From: Planctomycetota bacterium
GTDB lineage: Bacteria > Planctomycetota > PUPC01 > JACPCR01
Direction: 5' to 3'
Assembly: GCA_027625095.1 (NCBI GenBank)
Contig: JAQBXN010000019.1
Location: 29,749 to 93,748, forward strand
Length of the DNA: 64,000 bases
Below the pieces are notes generated by a model. The model made no database searches. It worked only from the letters and a program-made list of their open reading frames with translations, and was not told the origin of the DNA. A program made the position numbers and the translations under genes. Of the stretch, positions 19,145 to 26,980 are shown piece by piece (positions within the stretch are counted from its first letter, which is position 1; each line of letters opens with the position of its first letter).

Positions 19145-21862
19145 CTACCTCCACTTCGCCGTTCTTACCACATCTTCTCCAGACTTTTGTTCCGACATGC
19201 CGCCGAGCCTTGCCTTGACCAAGTGTTTACGTCCCTCTGAAGTGCGAGTGTAAATGAGTTTGCTGTCCCCGACCTTTCGCTGCCAGAGTGAAAAGAAATG
19301 CTCGGCGATTTCCCTTTTCTGACCCAGTAGTCTCGGAACGGCATTGTAGGCCAGCCCTTTCCACATGAATCGCCTCCAGGCGATGAGATAGCGTGGGTTT
19401 TCGACAGGTTTAATGACCTCCTCAAGCACGTCGAGGAACAATGATTTCTCGAATGCGGTTCCACCGCTCAGGGAACATCGAAGAGTACCCAAACCGTCCG
19501 AATGTGTTTTGACCTGCAGCATTCCTTTCTTCAGCTTAAGGATTTTAAAATCCAGCAGAGATTGGAGAATGGTCTGACCGATCTGGTGCAAAGTTGCGGC
19601 ATCAATGCCCATGCTAGAGGCACGCCATAAGGTAGGCACCCAGCGAGGTATTCGTGGAAGTCCGTACCCCATGGCCAGTACGACCAGCAAAAAGCCGAAC
19701 GGTGTCATGCTTGCCACAACGGCTGCACCAGCCAGGGCGGCGGTAAAAGCGGAAACGCCGGCGATGGCGCCCTGGGTACGCCTTAGGAAAAGGGAGCCGG
19801 GGACGCGCCCTGATGGGGCCTGGACCTCTTCAATCATGACGGTCGCGCTGCCTTTCCCCAGCGCTTCAAACCAGTCCTGTCGAAGCTTGTCCCTCTTGAC
19901 TGCCCTGTCGATCATTCCTTCATTCAGCGAGACGATTTTCTCTTCACTGTAAGGCGGGGCTGAAATGGACAAACGGTGAATGCCGCTCTCGATAGTCTGA
20001 TTCTTAAAGGACACGCCAACGAATCCTTTGAAACGCCGAGTGAGGGTTTCAAAATCCGAGCCCGTTTTATCTTGTTCGGGCGGCAGGCAGACCAGATGCC
20101 AGATATTGGCAGCCTTTTCATTATCCGCCTGGTCGGTTCGGATGGCGCGGCCGCGCATTTGATTTGAGAGAACGTATGAGCCTACGTATGTGGCCAGGAT
20201 AAGGGTGTTGATGGCCGGGGCGTCCCAACCTTCTCCGAGCAGAGACTTGGTGCCAACGAGCACGTGGATGTGCCCTTCTGTAAAAAGTTGGGTAATGAGC
20301 CGCACCAACAGTTGTCGAGACTGGCCCGATGCCTCAACTTGCAGGTAGTTGCCGTCGTACTCGAGGGGAGAAGGCCGCAATGACTTGGTATCGATTCCCA
20401 TCTGATAGGCGGCGGCATCGAGAACGGTTCGGATGGAGTCAGGAACGACAACCAGAGTGCCACAAAGGATGCCTATGTTTACATTCGCCGAATACTCGCG
20501 ACGCAGTATTTCGAAAATTGGGACGACCCCGATCTTTGTCAGTTGCTTCTCGTCTTCCCCGAACTTTGGCATCTCTGCCTTACAAATGAAATCGGCCAGA
20601 ACGACGAGGCGGAGTCGCGAGCCCATAGCCTTGTGTTCCAACCTGACGATTTCGACAATGCTGCCGAGCTTGCCCAGACTTGAAGGGAGAGTCTTCGCTA
20701 TCTTCTCTGGTGAGAGCAGCCGCACCTTCTTCCTATCGATAGCGCCCATTCGGGACAAGCGCCTCTGGAATTCCTTCAGTTTGTTTTCGATCTTCTCGAA
20801 ATTATCGCGATCATTGAACAGCACTCCGGTGAAAAGAATTTCGAGCCATTCGAAAGTGAGTATCGGGATCAATTCCTCCTCAACACCGAGCACTTCGAGA
20901 GCTTCTTTTGGGAAATCCCAGTCCAGGTGATTCAGAAAGACAATAAGGCTGGAAAAATATGCTGGGTCATCCAGGATGCTCTGAATGTGTTCTTCCGGAT
21001 ACTGCATCCACGGATGTTCGCTCAACGCATCCGGAAAATCAGGCTCTATAGTGGTGATGTCTTCAAAGAATGACTTCGCTGCCAGGCGAAATTCGCGTAT
21101 GGGCTCGAATTCGGCTTCGGTTGGGTGAGAGAAATAAACATAGTCCTGATGCGGGCAGAGATTATCCTCAAGAATGAGCTCGGGAACCGAGATCTCCGTA
21201 TCCACTGGACCGCAAAATTCTTTGTAACGTTGCCACTCGTTGTAAGAGACATCGTAAGGAGGCGTAGCGGTAAGAGCGACTACGACGGCGTTTTCGAGTT
21301 CATCCTTGACCGCGGTAAGCGTCTTCCACCATTCATTTTTCAGGTGGTGCGCCTCGTCGACAACAATGGTCTGGACCTTCCTTTTCTTGAGGACTTCGCA
21401 GATGTCCACTCTCTTGGATGAAGAGCGCATCGAATCAGCGTTCCTCTGATGACGGGTTTCAGACTCTGGGGAATCTTCCTCCTCCTCCTCACCATCCTCC
21501 TCTAAATCAGGTAGACTTGTGTAGGCAGTATGCAGGCCTTGATAGGTTGCGACTGTCAAGAATCCAGGATTTCGAATGTCCGTGGAAATCCAGTCCGGAC
21601 GGTTGCCATCCTCGACGTAAAGGTCAACAAAACGATCAACCCACTGATTGCGAATGGTGATCGTAGGGGCGAGAACCAGGGTTGGCTGATTGAGCCGGCA
21701 GACGACCTCCAAACCAAGCACTGTCTTGCCCGAGCCTGGCGGAGCGATGACATGGAGTTTGTCGTTTTCAAGATGAGTCTCCAGTTCTTCGAGCACCCGC
21801 TGCTGGTACGGCCGCCACTGTAGTTTGAATCGGACGTTGTAAGGAAAGGAGTCCATACTCAA
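19145..21862 (-). CDS. DEAH-box SF2 helicase with internal membrane segments
   Basis: A 905-residue superfamily 2 helicase of the restriction-subunit type. Motif I is APPGSGKT at residues 40-47, motif II VDEAHH with DEAH at 169-172, motif III ALTATPP, and motif VI QMRGRAIRT after GTKSLLGEGWDAP. An acidic insert (EEDGEEEEEDSPES) lies between motifs Ia and II. After the helicase core, about residues 692-735 contain two hydrophobic stretches, GVSAFTAALAGAAVVASM and FGFLLVVLAMGYGL, which look like a membrane hairpin. A C-terminal domain of some 170 residues follows, which I do not recognise. No nuclease motif is visible. The ATG overlaps the stop of the acidic gene by four bases, so this is the last gene of a coupled four-gene operon. 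Confidence 0.85.
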   Translation of the reverse strand: MSMDSFPYNVRFKLQWRPYQQRVLEELETHLENDKLHVIAPPGSGKTVLGLEVVCRLNQPTLVLAPTITIRNQWVDRFVDLYVEDGNRPDWISTDIRNPGFLTVATYQGLHTAYTSLPDLEEDGEEEEEDSPESETRHQRNADSMRSSSKRVDICEVLKKRKVQTIVVDEAHHLKNEWWKTLTAVKDELENAVVVALTATPPYDVSYNEWQRYKEFCGPVDTEISVPELILEDNLCPHQDYVYFSHPTEAEFEPIREFRLAAKSFFEDITTIEPDFPDALSEHPWMQYPEEHIQSILDDPAYFSSLIVFLNHLDWDFPKEALEVLGVEEELIPILTFEWLEILFTGVLFNDRDNFEKIENKLKEFQRRLSRMGAIDRKKVRLLSPEKIAKTLPSSLGKLGSIVEIVRLEHKAMGSRLRLVVLADFICKAEMPKFGEDEKQLTKIGVVPIFEILRREYSANVNIGILCGTLVVVPDSIRTVLDAAAYQMGIDTKSLRPSPLEYDGNYLQVEASGQSRQLLVRLITQLFTEGHIHVLVGTKSLLGEGWDAPAINTLILATYVGSYVLSNQMRGRAIRTDQADNEKAANIWHLVCLPPEQDKTGSDFETLTRRFKGFVGVSFKNQTIESGIHRLSISAPPYSEEKIVSLNEGMIDRAVKRDKLRQDWFEALGKGSATVMIEEVQAPSGRVPGSLFLRRTQGAIAGVSAFTAALAGAAVVASMTPFGFLLVVLAMGYGLPRIPRWVPTLWRASSMGIDAATLHQIGQTILQSLLDFKILKLKKGMLQVKTHSDGLGTLRCSLSGGTAFEKSLFLDVLEEVIKPVENPRYLIAWRRFMWKGLAYNAVPRLLGQKREIAEHFFSLWQRKVGDSKLIYTRTSEGRKHLVKARLGGMSEQKSGEDVVRTAKWR

Positions 21863-22713
21863 AACGGAACGTCGTCATCAGTCCATTTGTTCTCACCATC
21901 GTCATCCGTCCATTCGTCACCGTCCCAATGCTCTTCGTCCCACTCTTCGTCGGGATAGTTCGCGTCAAACTCCTCAGCATCGGCGAGCATTGCGAAGAGA
22001 GAGTCCTCAATCATTTCCAGGGCGTCGAGCCGCTCCTCTTTGTCCTTGACCATCTTTTCCACATCCTGGGGTATATGGCTGTGTTTGATAAGGCTTTTTA
22101 CAAAGATGAACTGAACCATCGGGTTGGCCAGACTGGGCATGCTGTTGAATGAAGTCATGGCTGTCTTGGCCAAATCCTTATCCCCCTCATCTGCCGTCTG
22201 CGCGTATTCATAGAGGGCATCGTAGAGCTCGTCTGGGAGGTCTTCTGAGACGGCCTGTCGGTAGTGTTCAAACAAGATGTCGCCAAGTTCGACACGCTCA
22301 TCTTCAAGAGATTCATCGAGGAGTATGTCAGCGGCTGTGAGGCCCGCCCTGGGCCGAATTTCTGTGATCAGCCACTGCTCCCATTCCTCCAGGCAGGGGG
22401 CGACTTCGTCGGCCGACAGCCAGAATTTCTTGAATGCGGGTTCGTTCAGAATATCGGAAGCGGAAATCAGATCGTGCAGCATGTCCGAACCCAGTAGACC
22501 GTCGATCATTGCCTCGAAAAACTCATCGAAGCTGTCAAGCTGAAACTGCCCAGTTTCGGGATCATAAAATTGTTCCATCGCGTCCATCATTGATTCCAGA
22601 AATTCTTTATCAATGCCTTGAACACGTAGTTCCTGGACCACGCGCAGGTAATGTTTCTTAGCCTCTTCGCTCCAATGTTCGGGCAGTTGCAGTTCTTCTG
22701 ATTCGTCTGCCAT
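21859..22713 (-). CDS. Acidic hypothetical protein linking VWA and helicase genes
   Basis: A 284-residue, strongly acidic, mostly helical protein with no family I recognise. The N-terminal part (ELQLPEHWSEEAKKHYLRVVQEL) looks like a helical start; the C-terminal 35 residues are almost entirely Asp, Glu and Trp, ending in TDDDVPF. There is no signal peptide or membrane helix. It sits between a VWA gene and a helicase gene with which it overlaps: its start shares one base with the VWA stop (TGATG) and its own stop overlaps the helicase ATG by four. This strict coupling suggests an adaptor or inhibitor working in the same complex; that is inference. Confidence 0.75.
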   Translation of the reverse strand: MADESEELQLPEHWSEEAKKHYLRVVQELRVQGIDKEFLESMMDAMEQFYDPETGQFQLDSFDEFFEAMIDGLLGSDMLHDLISASDILNEPAFKKFWLSADEVAPCLEEWEQWLITEIRPRAGLTAADILLDESLEDERVELGDILFEHYRQAVSEDLPDELYDALYEYAQTADEGDKDLAKTAMTSFNSMPSLANPMVQFIFVKSLIKHSHIPQDVEKMVKDKEERLDALEMIEDSLFAMLADAEEFDANYPDEEWDEEHWDGDEWTDDDGENKWTDDDVPF

Positions 22714-23834
22714 CAGATCATTTTCTTTCTGCGTTGAACATAGTCATCAAGGACTAATCTTCCGAGTTCATCAGCGCTCGGGTAAAAGGCCCGCCCCTTA
22801 TTGAGCCGGGTCATCTGGTCAACAAAATTCTTCAGGCCGAAATAATACCAATCATCAATCAGCATGAAGGTGTTGATGATAATGCCTGCCGCAGTGCAAG
22901 CCTTCACCTCTTTGAGGGTCTGCTGGGCCGTACGGTCTGCTGGAGGGTAAATCAGATTGAGGATGTTGTTTTCCCAATGAGCAGTTGGTTCGCCATCCGA
23001 AATCATGATTATCTGCTTATTGGCCGTTGAGTCCTTACTCAGTAAACGCCTGGCGATACTCAGACCGGCTTGAATGTTAGTGAAATGCAGCGGCAGGCGG
23101 CTTTTGTGTGCGTAAAAATCTTCTCGCTTGATGCGCAGAAAAACTTGTGGGTCGTAGATGCTCACGGGCTTTGGCATCAGATAGGGAAGCTGAGTGAGCT
23201 TGAGCTGTTCTGCCGCGGAATAGAAGACGACAAAGTAGAGCCTGTCTTGGGGAAAGTAGCTCTGAATCAAACTTTGAAGAGCCAGCGCTACCTTCTTGCA
23301 CATCAGGTATTTGCCATAACGCCCCATTGACCCGCTCAGGTCTATCATTAAGACGGAGGAACAGGATGCCTGTGCCTCGGACTCAAATATCTGAAAATCT
23401 TCTTCTTCAATACCGATGGGCAGTTTGGGGCCGCCGCGTTTAAGTGCGCTCTGAAGAGTGCCGAACATGTCGATGTTGGAGAGCGGGTCTCCGAATTCGT
23501 ACTGGCGTGTCTCATCCGTTCGCTCGTGGCTTCGACCTTTTTCATCGACCGGGTGTGAGCCCTTGTTCTCGGACTTAAGCTTGCTGAATATCTCCAGCAG
23601 CGCCCGCTCCTCCATTCGTTTGAGGCCCTTGCTGGAGATGATCGTCTTTCCCTGCGACTCTCGAAGAAATCCTTCCTCCTCGAGTTCGGACAAATCGACA
23701 TCGTAGTGTTTGAGGATCTCATCTATGTCCATACCAGTGGACATGATGAATTCCGCGAGCTTGTCGAAAAACTCGTTACTCTTGTGGATCTCGAATTCCT
23801 GAGAACCATCCCACTCTGTATAACGCCATTTCAT
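22713..23834 (-). CDS. VWA domain protein, MoxR partner type
   Basis: A 373-residue cytoplasmic protein with a C-terminal von Willebrand A domain. The MIDAS motif DLSGSM is complete at Asp165, Ser167 and Ser169, and a later MISDGEPTAHW supplies the expected Asp. The N-terminal 150 residues are charged and include DVDLSELEEEGFLRESQGKTIISSKGLKRME, a short segment that resembles a helix-turn-helix or wH-like fold. Proteins of this kind normally pair with a MoxR-type ATPase, which is the gene directly upstream (four-base ATGA overlap at 23831-23834). The pair is thought to act as a chaperone or remodelling machine on a target protein. Confidence 0.87.
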   Translation of the reverse strand: MKWRYTEWDGSQEFEIHKSNEFFDKLAEFIMSTGMDIDEILKHYDVDLSELEEEGFLRESQGKTIISSKGLKRMEERALLEIFSKLKSENKGSHPVDEKGRSHERTDETRQYEFGDPLSNIDMFGTLQSALKRGGPKLPIGIEEEDFQIFESEAQASCSSVLMIDLSGSMGRYGKYLMCKKVALALQSLIQSYFPQDRLYFVVFYSAAEQLKLTQLPYLMPKPVSIYDPQVFLRIKREDFYAHKSRLPLHFTNIQAGLSIARRLLSKDSTANKQIIMISDGEPTAHWENNILNLIYPPADRTAQQTLKEVKACTAAGIIINTFMLIDDWYYFGLKNFVDQMTRLNKGRAFYPSADELGRLVLDDYVQRRKKMI

Positions 23835-25237
23835 AATTCGTAAACGGCCTTCCCGTACGTGACGTTTTTGTTGAGACGTTTGTTTACGTGCAAACCCTCC
23901 AGGACAAACTCAACGGCCGAGGCGAGATGCTGCGGGCTCTTGGATAAGCTCAGATTCGCCATCATCTCCTGCACCATTGCATCGAGATAGCGTTCCTTCT
24001 CGCAGAGGTGCACGTAATCTCTGGCCTGCATCTCTTCAGAAACCTCGATGCCGATAGCGGCGACGACTTCGATTTCGGTCTCAAAGCGGGTGATATCAAA
24101 ATACTGACTGAAGACCTCTTTCACTGCCCGGGCCATGATGATTCTGAGAACTTCATCTTCGGCCGCACCTTCGACGTTCACCTCAAGTTCTATCTTTCCA
24201 CGCGACGATGCAACCACGTGCCTTAAATCGCTGATGCGTGCCACAGCGTGGTCTTCACCAAGCAGAAGAGCGCGACGCTCCACGCTGCTGAAAAGGTTCT
24301 CCATGTTCGAGATCGACATCCGTACGCTTACGCCGGATGCCTGGTTCACATCATCACTGATACGGCCCTGTCGGGCGATCTCTTCGACGACTTCTCTCAG
24401 GTAGTAGGGAACTTCGATGGTGGGACCGGTGGCCCTGTCGAGCCAGGCGTTCTCTTCGACGATGCGAATGCCTTCTTCTCGACTCCGCGGGTAATGGGTC
24501 AAAACAACCGAGCCGATGCGATCTTTAAGAGGCGTGACGATGCGACCGCGGTTGGTGTAATCCTCAGGGTTGGCGGAAAAGACCATGAGAACATCCAGTG
24601 GCATGCGAATGTTGTAGCCGCGGACCTGAATGTCGCGTTCCTCGAGAATATTGAACAGGCCGACCTGAATTTTGGGCGAGAGGTCCGGGAGTTCGTTAAT
24701 GGCAAAGATGCCACGATTACAGCGTGGGATGAGGCCAAAATGCATCGTCAATTCGTCCGCCAGGTGACGGCCCTCCGCGACTTTTATAAGGTCCGTTTCC
24801 CCAATGAGATCAGCAATGGTCACGTCGGGGGTAGCGAGTTTCTCTCCATACCGGCGGTCTCTCTGAATCCATTCGATCTGTGTCTTGTCCCCGTGTTCAG
24901 CGATCAGATTTCTGGCGAATTTGCTGCTTGGCTCATACGGGTGATCGTGAATCTCACTGCCTTTGATGGCCGGCATCTCTTCGTCGAGCAAATATACGAG
25001 TGAACGAATCATCCGCGACTTTGCCTGGCCCCGAAGGCCGAGGAACAGGATGTCGTGCCGGGACAGCAGTGCGTTCTCGATCTGCGGAATGACGGTCTCT
25101 TCATAACCGATGATTCCAGGAAAAAGGTCTTCCTTGTTCCTGAGCCGGGTAAGCAGGTTCTTGCGGACTTCGTCTTTTACCGGAAGCGACTGCCAACCAC
25201 TGCTTTTGAGTTCCCCAATCGTCGAAGGTTTAGACAT
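23831..25237 (-). CDS. MoxR/ChlI-type AAA+ ATPase
   Basis: A 468-residue AAA+ ATPase of the magnesium-chelatase/MoxR group. The Walker A loop is GLRGQAKSR near residue 70. The Walker B segment reads GIFAINELPDL, so Asn replaces the usual Asp of hhhhDE. Sensor 1 is VFSANPEDYTNRG, and LKDRIGSVV is the arginine-finger region. The C-terminal lid includes SGVSVRMSISNMENL. The ATG at 25237 is chosen because the sequence MSKPSTIGELKSSGWQ begins a plausible domain; the longer frame to 25369 lies in low-quality coding sequence. It is the first gene of the operon with the VWA, acidic and helicase genes. Confidence 0.87.
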   Translation of the reverse strand: MSKPSTIGELKSSGWQSLPVKDEVRKNLLTRLRNKEDLFPGIIGYEETVIPQIENALLSRHDILFLGLRGQAKSRMIRSLVYLLDEEMPAIKGSEIHDHPYEPSSKFARNLIAEHGDKTQIEWIQRDRRYGEKLATPDVTIADLIGETDLIKVAEGRHLADELTMHFGLIPRCNRGIFAINELPDLSPKIQVGLFNILEERDIQVRGYNIRMPLDVLMVFSANPEDYTNRGRIVTPLKDRIGSVVLTHYPRSREEGIRIVEENAWLDRATGPTIEVPYYLREVVEEIARQGRISDDVNQASGVSVRMSISNMENLFSSVERRALLLGEDHAVARISDLRHVVASSRGKIELEVNVEGAAEDEVLRIIMARAVKEVFSQYFDITRFETEIEVVAAIGIEVSEEMQARDYVHLCEKERYLDAMVQEMMANLSLSKSPQHLASAVEFVLEGLHVNKRLNKNVTYGKAVYEL

Positions 25238-25449
25238 TGAATGGCTCGTGGCGTGTTTTAATTGTTTGTCGGGATGCACTGAGTATAGCAAAGCTCGATG
25301 AAGAGTGTGCTCATTCAGGTCATCGATACAGGATTCAAGTCCTAAGAATCTGGCCCGCATTTCATACAAAAGCTTCAGAATGAGACGCGTGGTAACAGGC
25401 TAGTAACAGCGTGTCGAGGCACAGTCATTGATGCCTGAAGTTTGCCTCC

Positions 25450-26934
25450 CTATTTTTTCATGACCCGGTCAAAGACATCCAGCCCCTTTGCATCCTCGCC
25501 TAGATAGAGCTGATAAATACGTCGAACTTGTCCCGGTGTGAGTTGAGACCAGCTCTTTCCGGTCATTTTGCCATCAATCTTAAGCATGACGAATGTGGCT
25601 GTTGCAGACTGAAGGCTGCCATCGAGCCCAGAGTCGGCAGGTAACGCCGTTTCGCCCTGTGTGCCGATAGCCACCACAGCGGCCTGATGCAACTTGTCGA
25701 GATCCTTGTAGTCAAGAACCTGATCCAGTGCCTTTTCTTTTGCTTCGCCATCCAATGTCTGGCGGTACTCACGCATCACCTCTTCGGCTTTCTTGAATTG
25801 GAATTTCAAGGCCAATTCACGAGCAGCTACATCGCCACTTCTGCCGAATGTTGTCGCTCCGCCACGCGGGTTTATGGTGCCTATTGCCAGGCCGGTTAAT
25901 CTGCCAAGTTCAACAGCTATCAGAGGCCGATACGGAGAACGGGGATGTTCGTCTGCCAGCAGTTTCCTGAGTCCGGCGATGGCGGCACCCTTTTGTCGTT
26001 CGGCAAGTGCTTTCAACGCCTGCAACTCTTCGAGGGTCTTGCGATAGTTCAGCAAATCCTGAAATCTTGGATGATCTTGAAAGAATATTTCCACATCATG
26101 AAGTGCTCTATCAAAGGCTTCCTTGTCATTCGACTTCGTCAGGACATCGTTGACGTAGTTGTAGAACTCGGTGTCCTTTTCCCCCATGAGAGGGCGCAGT
26201 TTTTCACGCTCTGTTACCGCCCTCTTCAGCCAGGGCCGAGCCTCGGGATTGTTCGACTGATAGGCGCCCTGAAATCGGTCCCAGGCTCTAAGCGCTTCGA
26301 TGGGGTCAGTCTGAGCCTTTGCTGTTTCAACCTCGGCATAAGACGTGTAAAAGTCACTCCCTACATCTCCAGCGGCCAATCGGGCTCCCTCAATGCCCGG
26401 GTGAAAACCCTTTCCACCTGTGACTGAGTCGAACGCTGAAAGAACTTGCATAGCGCGGTAAGGCGTATGCAAAATCGGGTCGGGCCCACTCCAGTTCAGG
26501 GGAGAGGAAAGCTGATTTTCAGGAGGAAAGAAGGCGGCATCAAACCCCGGGTGCCCGAATACGAGGATAGATACGTACGCTGCGAGAAGAGCGCCACCTA
26601 AATGGCCGAAGATGAGGCCCAGAATCCGATCTGCAGCACCAACCAGGTGTATTTCATGTTTTAGCCAGAGCTTGTTCCCCACCGCAATGCCCCCGCAAGC
26701 AATCACTGTGAATATCAGACCATACACAACAAGCCGCGCCTGAAATAATGGGAGCTTTGCCCAAGTTGCTGCAATATCTACGAGGGGTGGTCCAACCACC
26801 GCGACCGTAAAAAATCCAAACGCCATCACGACCGCAAATACTGCGGACGCAACTGCCCTGTAGTGCGCACCGGCGAAGGTGCCAACTAAAATGATGAGGA
26901 CGATTCCACCGTTGAGAACGTTAAGACTGGTAAT
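25450..26934 (-). CDS. CvpA-like membrane protein with long soluble C-terminus, probable ATT start
   Basis: A membrane protein whose N-terminal ~150 residues resemble CvpA (colicin V production family) and whose C-terminal ~300 residues form a helical soluble region with no recognised family. The usual start codons in this frame begin with GTG at 26829, which would cut off the first helix and half of the second. The frame is open upstream to a TGA at 26938-26940 and encodes LNVLNGGIVLIILVGTFAGA, a good first helix. The only initiator I see there is ATT at 26934-26932, eight bases after AGGAG (plus-strand 26943-26947). I therefore extend the gene to 26934, giving about 494 residues. A short Asp/Glu/Lys-rich C-terminus ends KGLDVFDRVMKK. 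Confidence 0.7.
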   Translation of the reverse strand: MTSLNVLNGGIVLIILVGTFAGAHYRAVASAVFAVVMAFGFFTVAVVGPPLVDIAATWAKLPLFQARLVVYGLIFTVIACGGIAVGNKLWLKHEIHLVGAADRILGLIFGHLGGALLAAYVSILVFGHPGFDAAFFPPENQLSSPLNWSGPDPILHTPYRAMQVLSAFDSVTGGKGFHPGIEGARLAAGDVGSDFYTSYAEVETAKAQTDPIEALRAWDRFQGAYQSNNPEARPWLKRAVTEREKLRPLMGEKDTEFYNYVNDVLTKSNDKEAFDRALHDVEIFFQDHPRFQDLLNYRKTLEELQALKALAERQKGAAIAGLRKLLADEHPRSPYRPLIAVELGRLTGLAIGTINPRGGATTFGRSGDVAARELALKFQFKKAEEVMREYRQTLDGEAKEKALDQVLDYKDLDKLHQAAVVAIGTQGETALPADSGLDGSLQSATATFVMLKIDGKMTGKSWSQLTPGQVRRIYQLYLGEDAKGLDVFDRVMKK

Positions 26935-26980
26935 CGCTCAATCTCCTATCCGTAGTTTCATAAAGCTAGCTCCGATGGTC

